The position numbers and the translations under genes are program-made. From Dolichospermum sp. DET69 (GTDB lineage Bacteria > Cyanobacteriota > Cyanobacteriia > Cyanobacteriales > Nostocaceae), in the NCBI GenBank assembly GCA_017355425.1, contig CP070233.1, positions 1,839,501 through 1,903,500 on the forward strand: DNA of 64,000 bases, in the 5' to 3' direction. The notes beneath the pieces are model-generated. The model was not told the origin of the DNA and made no database searches. It saw nothing but the letters and a program-made list of their open reading frames with translations. Shown here one piece after another: positions 9,097 through 18,534 of this stretch (position 1 is the stretch's first letter; every line of letters starts with the position of its first letter).

Positions 9097-10068
9097 ATGA
9101 TTAAAGCAAAGTCTAAAACTTCTAATTTATTATGCTCTATTGTTATTCCCATATATGCAGAATCATCTCACTTTGCTCAATCATTCAAAACGATTAATCA
9201 AGTAGTAGAGTCTATACAAATTCCCTATGAGTTCGTGATCGTAGATGACGGTTCGCCAGATCATACTTGGGATGTTGTTCAAACATTAGCTAAACATTAC
9301 CCTTCTGTAATTAAAGCAGTACGTTTAAGCCGGAACTTTGGTAAAGAATACGCTCTCTGTGCTGGCTTAGAAATAGCTAGAGGTGATATCTTGGTTGTCA
9401 TGGATGGAGACTTACAACATCCTCCTGAATTGATTTCAACCATGGTTAATATTTGGTGGGACTCAGATGTAGATATAGTAGAAGCCATCAAAATGTCTCG
9501 TGGTCAAGAATCCTTTATTGGAAAAATAGGTGCTAAGTTATTTTATGAAATTTCCAACTATTTATCAGGCTACAACCTAAAAGGGCAATCAGACTATAAG
9601 CTCCTTGACCGTAAAGTAGTTAATGCTTGGCTTCAGATGGGAGAACGAAATCTTTTCTTTCGTGGTATGACTGCTTGGTTAGGGTTCAAGCGTGTGACAA
9701 TTCCCTTTGAAGTTCCACCTCGCATTGGTGGCAAATCTGGTTGGTCTACTTTTAAATTAGTGAAGCTCGCTATTACCGGAATAACAGCATTCTCATCTTG
9801 GCCGCTGCATTTGATCAGTATTTCTGGATGTATGTTTCTAATTTTTGCCCTCATATTAGGGATACAAGCTTTGTTATTAAAATTTACAGGTGGAGCAGTT
9901 GATGGATTCACTACTGTGATAATTCTAATTTTAATTACTGGCAGTTTATTGATGATTAGCTTGGGTATAATTGGCTTGTATATAGCTAAAATATATGAAG
10001 AAGTTAAAGGTAGACCCCGATATATTATCTCAGACAGAATAGATGTGGAACACATATATGATAAATAA
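9097..10068 (+). CDS. Polyprenyl-phosphate glycosyltransferase, GtrB/DPM1-like (GT2)
   Basis: 323 residues from the ATG at 9097; a GTG at 9082 is also in frame. The GT-A domain has IVIPIYAES near residue 15, VDDGSPDHTW at about 48-57 and the DxD-type 'VVMDGDLQHPPEL' at about 103-115. It also has the 'NLFFRGMTAWLGF' segment typical of bactoprenol/dolichol-phosphate transferases. Two TM helices close the protein (about residues 235-300). It probably loads a sugar onto undecaprenyl phosphate at the inner leaflet. It overlaps the GtrA-like gene by 11 bp, the arrangement known from Gtr glycan-modification operons. Confidence 0.88.
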   Translation: MIKAKSKTSNLLCSIVIPIYAESSHFAQSFKTINQVVESIQIPYEFVIVDDGSPDHTWDVVQTLAKHYPSVIKAVRLSRNFGKEYALCAGLEIARGDILVVMDGDLQHPPELISTMVNIWWDSDVDIVEAIKMSRGQESFIGKIGAKLFYEISNYLSGYNLKGQSDYKLLDRKVVNAWLQMGERNLFFRGMTAWLGFKRVTIPFEVPPRIGGKSGWSTFKLVKLAITGITAFSSWPLHLISISGCMFLIFALILGIQALLLKFTGGAVDGFTTVIILILITGSLLMISLGIIGLYIAKIYEEVKGRPRYIISDRIDVEHIYDK

Positions 10069-10432
10069 AAAATTTGTTCGTTATGGGATTGTCGGTGCTA
10101 TTGGCACTATTACCCACTTATTAATTTTATTGTTATTGGTAGAAATTTTATCTTTTAATCCTATCATAAGTTCATCACTTGCATTTATAGTTGTAGTTTT
10201 TATTTCTTACTATCTTAACTATAATTGGACTTTTAAATCTACGACTAAACATTTTACTGTTCTAATTCGTTACATTATAGTTTGTCTATCTGGCTTTACT
10301 TTAAATATTATCATTATGTTCATAGTAGTTGATGTATTGAATTTATATTATATGCTCGGTCAAATAATATCAATTATCGTTATACCAATAAGTAATTTTA
10401 TCCTTAATAATCGGTGGGCATTCAAAGTATGA
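10058..10432 (+). CDS. GtrA-family membrane protein (putative lipid-linked sugar flippase)
   Basis: 124 residues with four predicted TM helices. The family N-terminus is KFVRYGIVGAIGTITHLL and the conserved C-terminal motif is 'NFILNNRWAFK'. The start at 10058 is chosen over 10043 because it places the charged K-F-V-R-Y motif at the usual distance. The gene overlaps the GtrB-like gene. GtrA proteins are proposed to move undecaprenyl-P-sugar across the membrane. Together with the YfhO-like GT-C protein this makes a complete three-component Gtr-like set. Confidence 0.85.
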   Translation: MINKKFVRYGIVGAIGTITHLLILLLLVEILSFNPIISSSLAFIVVVFISYYLNYNWTFKSTTKHFTVLIRYIIVCLSGFTLNIIIMFIVVDVLNLYYMLGQIISIIVIPISNFILNNRWAFKV

Positions 10433-10481
10433 TAAATCTGACATTCCGAAAAATATTTAGTCAGTTTGAGGATATTTTATA

Positions 10482-10525
10482 TATTAATTTCCATGCTCAA
10501 AATTATTATTGATGCCACACCTATT
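10482..10525 (+). repeat. 44-bp direct repeat, right copy (start of GT4 gene)
   Basis: Counterpart of 6488-6531. This copy includes the genuine start codon (10493) and first 11 codons of the downstream GT4 gene. Confidence 0.9.
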
Positions 10526-11662
10526 GACCCTAAACCTAGTGGGATTGGGTTTTATGTTGCTAATTTAATATCTGCCCTAAACCAACTACAAAGAGATGAA
10601 AATTTTCAGTTAGGAATAGTTTATCAACCGGGTTTAACAAAATGGTTACGGGGTGATTTAAGTTTTCCAGATTCCCTGAAAAATTACACTCACCGTCAGG
10701 TATTACCCTTACCTGTCAGAATAACAGATTTATTATTAGCTTCAAGCTTTAAACCTGGGTTATCTTACTTTGAAAAATACTTTGATGCCCCAGATATATT
10801 GCATGGAACTAACTACTCAGTTTATCCCTGTAAAAACAGTTTAAAAGTAATCAATATCTATGATTTAACATTTATTAAATATCCTCAATATATAGACTCA
10901 GTTGTCAAAACATATACGGAAAAAGTTAGACGCTGCTTGCAGTGGACAGATTTAGTATTAACAATTTCAGAAAGCTCGAAACAAGATATTATTGAATATT
11001 TACAAGTAGCTCCAGAAAAAATCTACGTTACACCCCTAGCTAGTCGTTACCACCCAGATTACTTATCTGAAGAACAAACTGATAAGTTAGCAAAGCAGGT
11101 TAAATATGATTTTTCTATCCCCTATATACTTTTTGTTAGCACTATAGAACCAAGAAAAAATATTAATACAATAATTACCGCATTTAATTTATTGAAACAA
11201 AAATATAAAATCAAACAGCAATTAATATTAATTGGTAGAAAAGGATGGAATTATGAATCAATATTCACTGCTATTGAAGCATCTCCTTGGAAACAGGAAA
11301 TTCATCATCTAGACTACTTATCTGATGAATTAGTAGCCTTATTTTACTCAAAAGCTGATGTTTTTGTTTATCCTTCTCACTACGAAGGATTTGGTTTACC
11401 TGTCCTAGAAGCAATGACCCTAGGCGCACCCGTTATTACTGCTAAAACTTCATCACTTCCAGAAGTTACAGGAAATGCAGCAATACTCATCGAACCCCAA
11501 GACTCCGTACAACTAGCTGAAAGTATTCTCGAAATAATTAGTAATTCTCAGTTACGCCAAGAGTTAATTAACAAAGGAAAAGAACGAGCAAAATTATTTT
11601 CTTGGGAAAGAACAGCAAAAGCGACATTGACGGCTTATCGAAGCAGTGGAGCGTTCTCATAA
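10493..11662 (+). CDS. Glycosyltransferase family 4 (mannosyltransferase-like)
   Basis: 389 residues from the ATG at 10493. The nine upstream in-frame codons from 10466 are non-conserved and the duplicated start at 6499 also begins here. The N-terminus '[22 protein letters not shown]' has the GT4 Gly-rich loop. The C-terminal donor domain has '[14 protein letters not shown]' at about 205-218 and '[12 protein letters not shown]' at about 300-311, containing the E-x7-E motif. It is similar in architecture to the GT4 at 16083. It probably acts in the same surface-glycan pathway. Confidence 0.88.
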   Translation: MLKIIIDATPIDPKPSGIGFYVANLISALNQLQRDENFQLGIVYQPGLTKWLRGDLSFPDSLKNYTHRQVLPLPVRITDLLLASSFKPGLSYFEKYFDAPDILHGTNYSVYPCKNSLKVINIYDLTFIKYPQYIDSVVKTYTEKVRRCLQWTDLVLTISESSKQDIIEYLQVAPEKIYVTPLASRYHPDYLSEEQTDKLAKQVKYDFSIPYILFVSTIEPRKNINTIITAFNLLKQKYKIKQQLILIGRKGWNYESIFTAIEASPWKQEIHHLDYLSDELVALFYSKADVFVYPSHYEGFGLPVLEAMTLGAPVITAKTSSLPEVTGNAAILIEPQDSVQLAESILEIISNSQLRQELINKGKERAKLFSWERTAKATLTAYRSSGAFS

Positions 11663-12080
11663 TAGGACTTACAATCTAGCATCTCGATTATCAATTAACT
11701 TATGAGATGGGAATGCTATGTCTGCCGCATTTTAGGCGGTTGTTTTCTTCCTTTTTGCGTCTATGAAGGCTCCTGGATAGCTTGGACAGATGACTCTAAC
11801 AGATTAATTAGGGCTTGCTGAACAATACCTTCGCCAAAGTCCTAAAACGCTATTGATACCGTAACGATTTTATGGGTTTTGGGACTTATATTTGGCAAAT
11901 CAGCGAAGATGTTGATATTGTTAAACATTTATAATTAAAGCATAGTGTCGTATTTGACAAAATTGCGACATTCCGTTAGACTCACAGAAAATAGCTTTTT
12001 ATTGGTCTAATCAATCAGAAGCAGCACATGACAAAAAGATTTTTTAGGTACTTGAAATCTACCAGGAGTGAAGTTAAACA
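11663..12080 (+). other. Intergenic region upstream of the RTX gene
   Basis: 418 bp with no open reading frame that I can support. It holds the promoter at 11954-11982 and the ribosome binding site AGGAG at 12064-12068 of the RTX gene. The rest (about 11690-11900) shows no recognised feature. Confidence 0.6.
11954..11982 (+). promoter_or_regulatory. Sigma-70 type promoter for the DUF4214/RTX gene
   Basis: TTGACA at 11954-11959 and TAGACT at 11977-11982 are separated by exactly 17 bp, about 100 bp upstream of the start at 12081. A perfect -35 with optimal spacing suggests strong constitutive transcription, in line with an abundant surface protein. No transcript data are visible. Confidence 0.6.
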
Positions 12081-15000
12081 ATGTCAGTAGCGAGTATTAA
12101 TTCCATCCAGAGCCTTTTTGCTACCCTCTTTAATCAGCCAGCAGATACTAAAAGTTTAGCTGATTTAAACGCCCAATTGGACAACGGTGTAGCTGTCACA
12201 AAAGTCGCCACAGACCTTGTTAATTCAGCAGCAGCGCAAACACTGATTGGCGGTCTAAGCAATGGTGATTTAATTGACTATATCTACAGTAATGCCTTTG
12301 GTCGAGTACCAGACAGTGCCGGTAAGACCTACTGGACTGGGAAGTTAGGTACAACTCCAAACTCAGCCGCCAAAGCCCAAGTGATTGTCGATATAATCGC
12401 ATCTGCTGGTTCTGCTGATAAGCAGGTTTTAAATAGTAAGGTTGATATCGCTAAAAATACCACCCATCAGTTAGCTGTTCAAGAGCTTTATGTTAGCTTA
12501 CTGGGACGAGCCGCAGAAGTAAGTGGTCGGAACTATTGGGTTTCCCAATTAAATAACGGTGTCTCCGTTGCCGATATTGCCAAAGCTGTTGTTAGTTCAC
12601 AAGAAGCGCAGCAGAAATATGCGGGTTTAGTCAATAGTCAATTTATTGATTTACTCTACAGTAATGCCTTCGGTCGGCAAACAGACCAAGAAGGTAAGGA
12701 TTACTGGGTTGGGAGACTGAATAGTTCACCAAGAGCCGCAGTAGCTGTGGAAATACTGTCTGCTGCTGGTAGTGCTGATAGACAGCTTTTGAACAACAAG
12801 GTAAACGTTGCTCAGGGTATTACTAACAATTTCCAAACACAGTTTGCTCTGACCAAGGAAACTGACAATCTTATCGGTACAAGTGGCCAAGACTTGTTCA
12901 TAGGCGATAATGGCAGTGACTTCTTCGAAACTGTCCAAGCTGGTGACACCATAAATGCTGGTGCTGGTGTTGATACCTTTAAATTCTATTACGCCAAGGG
13001 TATACTACCCACTCTCCTCAACGTTGAAAACGTAGAGTTAATCAATGCTAAAAGCGATATTGACTTCAGCCCTGTTGCTGGCTCAGGTCTGAAGCAAGTA
13101 ACCCTCAAATTTAACCCAACATTTGATACAACTGTTGCCGGACTACGGGATATCAATTTTGGTATTGACAACGTTACCAATCGTAGTATCACTGGGGACT
13201 TTGGTAATGGAACAGATGCGAGTGTTGCCCTGAATGATTCTCAACTGAATAACTTCACAATTTTGGGTCCTAAAGTAACCACGCTCAATCTTGACCTGGA
13301 AAGTGAGTTTGCAGATGGGGTTAACAGGATTACGTTGCTAAATATTCCAACTTTGTCCGCTAATGTCAATGCAAGAACGCTGAATATTACTGGAAAGGCT
13401 GGATTATCTGGAAACGATGATAATTCTACAAGCATAGATTTAAAATTAAATCCTTTAAACCCTGATGCAGTAACAACTGTTAATGCCTCAACAAACACTG
13501 GTGGTGTGAAATTGTCCTTTATCAGTGATGGTAAGGTTAATTTCACTGGCGGTACTGGTGATGATACGGTTGGATTTTCGTTCAATAGCTTTGATGATAA
13601 AAACATAGTTGACGGTGGTGCTGGCAAGGATACATTACGACTGACAGATTTTGATATTGATGCCAGTGCAGATGATAAGGTTAAGGCTATCAACGCTGCT
13701 AAGAACTTTGAACTATTAGGCTTAGGCTTTAACGCAAACAACGTCACACTAGATGCTGGGAAAATTACTGCTTTTAAAGAGTATGATTTCAATGCTTCTA
13801 CTGTCAATCTCAGCGGTGCAGCTACAGGTAATAAATTTACCTTAAACAATACTGGAGTCAACACCTTAAAGCTGACAGGAAAAGGTCAAACTGCTGACCT
13901 GACTTTAAAAGGAAAAGTTCAAACCCTAGAACTAAATTCTAGTAAAGGTGCTGACACTGGAACTGAGAAAAATGAGATCACCAAGCTAACCACTGATTTT
14001 TCTGGAGTAGCTGGTCAAAAGAGTCCTGCATTAATAGTTAATGTCACAGGTGACAAAGACCTAAAGATTGCCGCTCCTACACTTCCTGGCAACGCTGTCA
14101 CAGGTCTGACTCTAGACGCGTCCGCATTTACAGCCAAATTAGAAGCTACTGGTACTGCACTCAATGACAAATTAACAGGCGGTATTAGTGATAACACCCT
14201 TAACGGTGGCGCAGGTGACGATACTATTATCCTGGCATTTGCTAAATTCAATGATAAGGACATAATTGATGGTGGTACAGGCACAGATACATTGCGTCTG
14301 ACCAGTGCTGCTGAAATTAATGCAACTACAGTTGATGCGCTTAAAGCTATCAACGGCATTAAAGGCATTGACCTATTAGGCTTTGATACTCCAATGGAAG
14401 TTACTGTGGATGCTAGTAAAATTACTACTGTCAAAGAGTATGCTTTCAATGCAGATAAGGTCATTCTTAGCGGTGCAGCTACAGGTAATAAATTTACCTT
14501 GAATAACAACGCTAATTTGAACCTGACCGGAAAAGGTCAAACTGTTGATCTGGCATTAAAAGGAAAAGCCCTAGTTCAAACTCTGAAATTAGACTCTAGC
14601 AAGGGTAGTGACACTGGAACCGAGAAAAATGAGATCACCAACTTAACCACTGATTATATTGGATTAATTGGTACTGCTGCATTAACAATCAATGTCACTG
14701 GCGACAAAGACCTGAAAATTGCTACTCCTACACTTCCTGTAAACGCTGTCACAGGTCTGACTCTAGACGCGTCCGCATTTACAGCCAATTTAGAGGCTAC
14801 TGGTACTGCACTCAATGACACATTAATAGGTGGTATTGGTGATAACACCCTTAACGGTGGTGATGGTGATGATACTATTGTCCTTGCATTTGCTACCTTC
14901 AATAACAATGACAAGAACAAGGACATAGTTGATGGTGGTACAGGCACAGATACATTGCGTCTGACCAGTGCTGCTGACATTGATGCAACTAAAGATGATA

Positions 15001-15950
15001 AGCTTAAAGCTATCAACGCCATTAAAGGCATTGACCTATTAGACTTTACAGCTCCAAACTGGAATGTTATCGTGGATGCTAGTAAAATTACTACTGTCAA
15101 AGAGTATGCTTTCAATGCACAACAAGTCACTGTCAGCGGTGCAGCTACAGGTAATAAATTTACCTTGAGCCAAAACAATAGCACTTTCACTCTTAAGGGA
15201 GCGAAGCAAAGTGCTGACTTGACCTTGAAAGGCGTTACAAATTTGACTTTAAACTCTGACAAAGGGACTAGTGATCCTGTTGGGGTAAATAAGGTAACTC
15301 AACTAGCGGCTGGTAGTAATTTAAACTTAACAATCACAGGTAACAGAGATATCGAAATCGCCGCTCCAACGCTCCCAAATAACTCTGTCTTTAACATTGA
15401 TGCAAATGGCTTAACAGGTGCTTTAACTGCTACTGGTACTGCGCTGGATAACACCTTAACAGGTGGCACTGGTAATGACAGCCTAGATGGTGGTGCTGGT
15501 AATGACATCCTAGATGGTGGTGCTGGTGGTGACACCTTAACAGGTGGTGCTGGTAATGACATCTTTGTTTATACAGATCCCAATCAATCTAATAGATTGA
15601 CATTGACAGGAAACGTAACTTTTGATACGATTACTGACTTCACGCAAGGACAAGATAAAATCCAACTCACAGGTCTGTACACTGCTGCACAATACACTGC
15701 TCAGAAAGATGTACAAGCAGCTGTAAATAATTCAGGACAACTCACCTTAAATGCGGTTCTCTTGGATGCTGCTACAGTCGTAATAGGACAAGACAAGTTT
15801 GGTGCATTTGTTCTAGGCGGTAATACTTATATCTTTGGTACTGGTGCAACCGCTAACACTAATGACGATTTATTAGTTAAGCTCACTGGTAGCTTTAATT
15901 TGGTTGCTACTAATGCTACTACTCCTACTAATGTAGACTTCATCTTCTAG
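12081..15950 (+). CDS. Large DUF4214 / RTX calcium-binding secreted or surface protein
   Basis: 1289 residues. Residues ~60-260 contain tandem DUF4214-like units ('YIYSNAFGRVPDSAGKTYW', 'LYVSLLGRAAEVSGRNYW', 'LLYSNAFGRQTDQEGKDYW'). The middle is built from three similar ~217-222-residue blocks. Hemolysin-type nonapeptides (GGxGxDxLx) cluster at ~1120-1165. No Sec signal peptide is visible, and the C-terminus ends in an acidic/aromatic tail (DFIF). All this points to a type I-secreted, calcium-folded protein of the S-layer, motility or adhesin kind. No TolC or HlyB gene is adjacent; the only adaptor in the window is the HlyD-like gene at 48929. A good promoter, an AGGAG ribosome site and a downstream terminator make it a single-gene transcription unit. 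Confidence 0.82.
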   Translation: MSVASINSIQSLFATLFNQPADTKSLADLNAQLDNGVAVTKVATDLVNSAAAQTLIGGLSNGDLIDYIYSNAFGRVPDSAGKTYWTGKLGTTPNSAAKAQVIVDIIASAGSADKQVLNSKVDIAKNTTHQLAVQELYVSLLGRAAEVSGRNYWVSQLNNGVSVADIAKAVVSSQEAQQKYAGLVNSQFIDLLYSNAFGRQTDQEGKDYWVGRLNSSPRAAVAVEILSAAGSADRQLLNNKVNVAQGITNNFQTQFALTKETDNLIGTSGQDLFIGDNGSDFFETVQAGDTINAGAGVDTFKFYYAKGILPTLLNVENVELINAKSDIDFSPVAGSGLKQVTLKFNPTFDTTVAGLRDINFGIDNVTNRSITGDFGNGTDASVALNDSQLNNFTILGPKVTTLNLDLESEFADGVNRITLLNIPTLSANVNARTLNITGKAGLSGNDDNSTSIDLKLNPLNPDAVTTVNASTNTGGVKLSFISDGKVNFTGGTGDDTVGFSFNSFDDKNIVDGGAGKDTLRLTDFDIDASADDKVKAINAAKNFELLGLGFNANNVTLDAGKITAFKEYDFNASTVNLSGAATGNKFTLNNTGVNTLKLTGKGQTADLTLKGKVQTLELNSSKGADTGTEKNEITKLTTDFSGVAGQKSPALIVNVTGDKDLKIAAPTLPGNAVTGLTLDASAFTAKLEATGTALNDKLTGGISDNTLNGGAGDDTIILAFAKFNDKDIIDGGTGTDTLRLTSAAEINATTVDALKAINGIKGIDLLGFDTPMEVTVDASKITTVKEYAFNADKVILSGAATGNKFTLNNNANLNLTGKGQTVDLALKGKALVQTLKLDSSKGSDTGTEKNEITNLTTDYIGLIGTAALTINVTGDKDLKIATPTLPVNAVTGLTLDASAFTANLEATGTALNDTLIGGIGDNTLNGGDGDDTIVLAFATFNNNDKNKDIVDGGTGTDTLRLTSAADIDATKDDKLKAINAIKGIDLLDFTAPNWNVIVDASKITTVKEYAFNAQQVTVSGAATGNKFTLSQNNSTFTLKGAKQSADLTLKGVTNLTLNSDKGTSDPVGVNKVTQLAAGSNLNLTITGNRDIEIAAPTLPNNSVFNIDANGLTGALTATGTALDNTLTGGTGNDSLDGGAGNDILDGGAGGDTLTGGAGNDIFVYTDPNQSNRLTLTGNVTFDTITDFTQGQDKIQLTGLYTAAQYTAQKDVQAAVNNSGQLTLNAVLLDAATVVIGQDKFGAFVLGGNTYIFGTGATANTNDDLLVKLTGSFNLVATNATTPTNVDFIF
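13540..15440 (+). repeat. Three imperfect ~650-666 bp coding tandem repeats inside the RTX gene
   Basis: The segment AGCGGTGCAGCTACAGGT recurs at 13812, 14469 and 15135 (spacings 657 and 666 bp). A 30-plus-bp block starting CAGGTCTGACTCTAGACGCG recurs at 14101 and 14752 (651 bp apart) without visible change. Near-identity at DNA level between units 1-2 and 2-3 indicates recent duplication or gene conversion. Confidence 0.9.
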
Positions 15951-16023
15951 TTGCAAGCTGTGGGGTGGTCGGATACAATGACCACTATCATGGAAAACAT
16001 ATCTTTTTCATAATTTTCTGTAG

Positions 16024-16050
16024 GGGCATAATAATTTTATGCCCTTTTTT
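16024..16050 (+). terminator. Rho-independent terminator of the RTX gene
   Basis: A perfect 8-bp stem GGGCATAA / TTATGCCC (16024-16031 with 16037-16044), a 5-nt loop and then six T. It lies 73 bp after the RTX stop. A weaker hairpin (GTGGTC/GACCAC) precedes it. Confidence 0.85.
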
Positions 16051-16082
16051 ATTTTGCTGTAGAGACGCAGAGGCTCAGAAAA

Positions 16083-17177
16083 ATGAACATCGTTAATAAT
16101 TCATTGTCTAATCAATTAATCATCAATTTATCTGTTATATTCTCTAAACCAACTGGTATAAGCAACTATGCCAAAAATCTTTTCCCTTATTTAAAATCTC
16201 TTAATCCTACACTATTAACAGCAAAAGAATATCCTGATTTTAACTGCTACCCAGTTCCAAATAATCTGACTCCTGCGGACGGGACAAAAGGACATTTACG
16301 CCGCTTAGTTTGGACACAATTCCAAATACCAAAAATCTATCAAAACCTCAAATCTCAACTTTTATTTTCCCCTATTCCCGAAGCACCTTTATATACCAAC
16401 TGTCGTTTTATTGTCACAGCCTTTGATATGATACCCTTGCGGTTTCCTAACCGCTTCTCACCATTAACCACATACCATAAATACTATACTCCTGAAGTTT
16501 TTAAACAAGCAGAACATATTATTTGTATATCAGAATCAACAGCCAATGATATTATCCAATTTTACCAGATTCCTAGTCATAAAATAACGCCAATTCTCTT
16601 AGCAGGAGATAGCTCACATTTCCAATTCCTCAACCTCCCCACCCGCAATTACTTCCTATATGTTGGTCGTCAAGACCCTTACAAAAACCTGCAAAGACTA
16701 ATTACCGCTTTTTCCGCACTACCTCACAGAAATGATTATGAACTATGGTTAGCGGGACCCTACGATAAACGTTACTCCCCATTATTAGAAATCCAAACTC
16801 AAGAATTAGGAATAAGTCATCTAGTTAAATTCCTTAACTATGTCTCTTATGACGAATTACCAATGATTATTAATCAAGCGATCGCGCTAGTTTTTCCTAG
16901 TTTGTGGGAAGGATTTGGTTTACCAGTTTTAGAAGCAATGGCTTGTGGTACTCCCGTTATTACTTCCAATATTTCCTCCCTTCCAGAAGTTGCAGGAGAT
17001 GCTGCTATTTTAATTAATCCCTATAATCCAGGGGAAATCACCGCAGCGATGACAACAATTATTAATGATTCAGAAACCAGAAAACAACTTTCAGAAAAAG
17101 GTCTAAAAAGAGCAAATCAATTTAGTTGGGAAAAAACCGGACTGGCTACAGTTGAAGTTTTAAAACAATATCTTTGA
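16083..17177 (+). CDS. Glycosyltransferase family 4
   Basis: 364 residues. The GT-B N-terminal half has the short acceptor loop '[12 protein letters not shown]' (about residues 20-32). The donor half has '[18 protein letters not shown]' at about 190-207 and '[15 protein letters not shown]' at about 278-292, containing the E-x7-E motif. It is a paralogue in organisation of the GT4 at 10493. It lies beyond the RTX terminator, so it has its own transcription start or stands alone. It probably belongs to the same surface-polysaccharide set. Confidence 0.87.
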   Translation: MNIVNNSLSNQLIINLSVIFSKPTGISNYAKNLFPYLKSLNPTLLTAKEYPDFNCYPVPNNLTPADGTKGHLRRLVWTQFQIPKIYQNLKSQLLFSPIPEAPLYTNCRFIVTAFDMIPLRFPNRFSPLTTYHKYYTPEVFKQAEHIICISESTANDIIQFYQIPSHKITPILLAGDSSHFQFLNLPTRNYFLYVGRQDPYKNLQRLITAFSALPHRNDYELWLAGPYDKRYSPLLEIQTQELGISHLVKFLNYVSYDELPMIINQAIALVFPSLWEGFGLPVLEAMACGTPVITSNISSLPEVAGDAAILINPYNPGEITAAMTTIINDSETRKQLSEKGLKRANQFSWEKTGLATVEVLKQYL

Positions 17178-17248
17178 GTATATCTGAATTTAGGTAACAA
17201 CATTTTGTGCTATTGTCTAAGTAGTTTTTATAGGAAATTTCATATATA

Positions 17249-17638
17249 ATGACAGATAGTGATGATACTTTAGAAGTGTCCTTAGAGGTTGTTTGAAAAG
17301 TATTAGATGAAACCGATAATCTCCAAAAACCTAACCCCCCTGCCCCCTTCCCTACGTTAGCGCAGCGTGCCGAAGGCTGGGAAGGGGGGTTTCAAAGCCT
17401 CTCCCCGCTTCGGGGAGAGGTTTGGAGAGGGGTTAATTTATACCTGGAAAACTTTTCAAACATCCTCTTACGTCCTCTTGTTTGGATGGGAGACTCGTGC
17501 AAAAACATCCGTGAATTTCCTGAAGAAGTCAAAAAAGCAGTAGGTTACGCATTACAATTGGTGCAAGCTGGAGAAACACCTTTGACAGCAAAGCCGTTTA
17601 AACAACGCTATAAAGATGCACAAGCGAGAGAACAATAA
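17249..17638 (+). pseudogene. Broken HigB/RelE-type toxin gene (phage Gp49-like), split by a MITE and internally deleted
   Basis: A 12-codon start (ATG at 17249, MTDSDDTLEVSL) runs into a 183-bp inserted element and an immediate stop. Removing the element plus one TTA copy restores the same frame, continuing RPLVWMGDSCKNIREFPEEV from 17471. The downstream part then jumps from 'LTAKPFK' directly to 'QRYKDAQAREQ' at about 17600. HigB/Gp49-type toxins normally carry a central beta-sheet region between these two segments, so roughly half of the toxin is missing. The gene ends at 17636-17638, two bases before the XRE antitoxin gene, the usual toxin-antitoxin order. The toxin is almost certainly inactive. 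Confidence 0.75.
17285..17467. mobile_element. 183-bp MITE-like element with 17-bp terminal inverted repeats
   Basis: The left end GAGGTTGTTTGAAAAGT and the reverse complement of the right end GAGGATGTTTGAAAAGT differ at one position. The element is flanked by TTA on both sides (17282-17284 and 17468-17470), a probable target duplication. The interior is C/G-rich nested hairpins, including CTCCCCGCTTCGGGGAG. There is no coding capacity. It interrupts a toxin gene in frame-restorable fashion. Confidence 0.75.
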
Positions 17639-17640
17639 CC

Positions 17641-17967
17641 ATGACACAAGAACCCATTTTTGAAGAAAGCAGTGGTAACGTATTTGCTGATCTTGGTTTA
17701 GAAGATGCAGAAGAACTATTTACACGGGGTAAAATCGGGATTCAGGTACTCCGACTTCTGAAAAAACGTAACCTGAAACAACGTGAAATTGGTCAAATTC
17801 TTGGCATTCCCCAACCAGAAGTATGCCATCTTATGAAAGGAGAGTTTCAACGGTTCAGCGAGGGAAAACTCCTCATTTTTCTCAAGCGACTTGATATAGA
17901 ACTCATCCTACATCTTCGTCATAAACATGGAGAAAATCAATCTCATGAGACAGTAATATCGCTATAG
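17641..17967 (+). CDS. XRE-family HTH antitoxin (HigA-like), now without an intact toxin
   Basis: 108 residues. A helix-turn-helix spans about residues 45-75 ('KKRNLKQREIGQILGIPQPEVCHLMKG'), the HTH_37 arrangement of HigA-type antitoxins. It starts 3 bp after the stop of the disrupted toxin gene. HigA proteins bind both the toxin and the operon operator. With the toxin broken, this may persist as an orphan autoregulator or as protection against homologous toxins elsewhere. Confidence 0.8.
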   Translation: MTQEPIFEESSGNVFADLGLEDAEELFTRGKIGIQVLRLLKKRNLKQREIGQILGIPQPEVCHLMKGEFQRFSEGKLLIFLKRLDIELILHLRHKHGENQSHETVISL

Positions 17968-18132
17968 AATCAAAAGTTAAAAGTTATTATTTTTAGATAA
18001 CTCATCAAAAAAACATAGCAATGACTCAAAAAACCCTGGTAAAGTAACAGGCTGTTTTGATTTGAATTTTTAAAATATCGTATGATAAAATTAAAGAACT
18101 ATTTAATGATTAGTAAAACAAAGGAGAATACC

Positions 18133-18534
18133 ATGAACACCTCCATAGAACTTCCTAGCGGTAAAATCCTCAACATCACCCGATTTATTGCCCTAATTCC
18201 CAACAACAATAACATTGATAGTGATTATCAACTAATTTTAGAAGGATATCCTCATCCTATCAACTTAGAATCATCAGATGCTCAAAATCTGAAAATATTT
18301 TTGCAATCAAAACTAGATCAAAATACCCCAGTTAACACCCATAAATCAACATGGAATCAACAAGAACAACTTCAAAAAAATCAAAAGGCAATGGCAATTT
18401 TAGCAGAACGTATTGCAGAACATAAAAATATGTCCGATGAAGAATCATTACAGCAACAAGAGTTTTTTGAAGAATTTAAAAAAACAGTTGATTCACAAAG
18501 ACCACTAGGACAAAAATTATATTCAGAATTATGA
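18133..18534 (+). CDS. Putative antitoxin partner of the PIN protein
   Basis: 133 residues from the ATG at 18133, which has a good AGGAG ribosome site 11 bp upstream; an in-frame start at 18082 lacks one. I recognise no domain. The C-terminal half is charged and helical ('AERIAEHKNMSDEESLQQQEFFEEF'), as in many antitoxin toxin-binding tails. It overlaps the PIN gene by 4 bp (ATGA). Position, size and overlap support an antitoxin role by inference. Confidence 0.6.
   Translation: MNTSIELPSGKILNITRFIALIPNNNNIDSDYQLILEGYPHPINLESSDAQNLKIFLQSKLDQNTPVNTHKSTWNQQEQLQKNQKAMAILAERIAEHKNMSDEESLQQQEFFEEFKKTVDSQRPLGQKLYSEL

Noticed and set aside
9633-10055. 140-codon antisense frame to the GtrB-like gene
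   Set aside because: No start signal or family features; opposite strand of a confidently identified glycosyltransferase.
13241-15562. Long antisense frames within the RTX gene (up to 207 codons)
   Set aside because: They mirror the repetitive, Gly/Asp/Thr-rich coding strand. The translated sequences are low-complexity Ser/Pro/Val and repeat with the same ~650-bp period.
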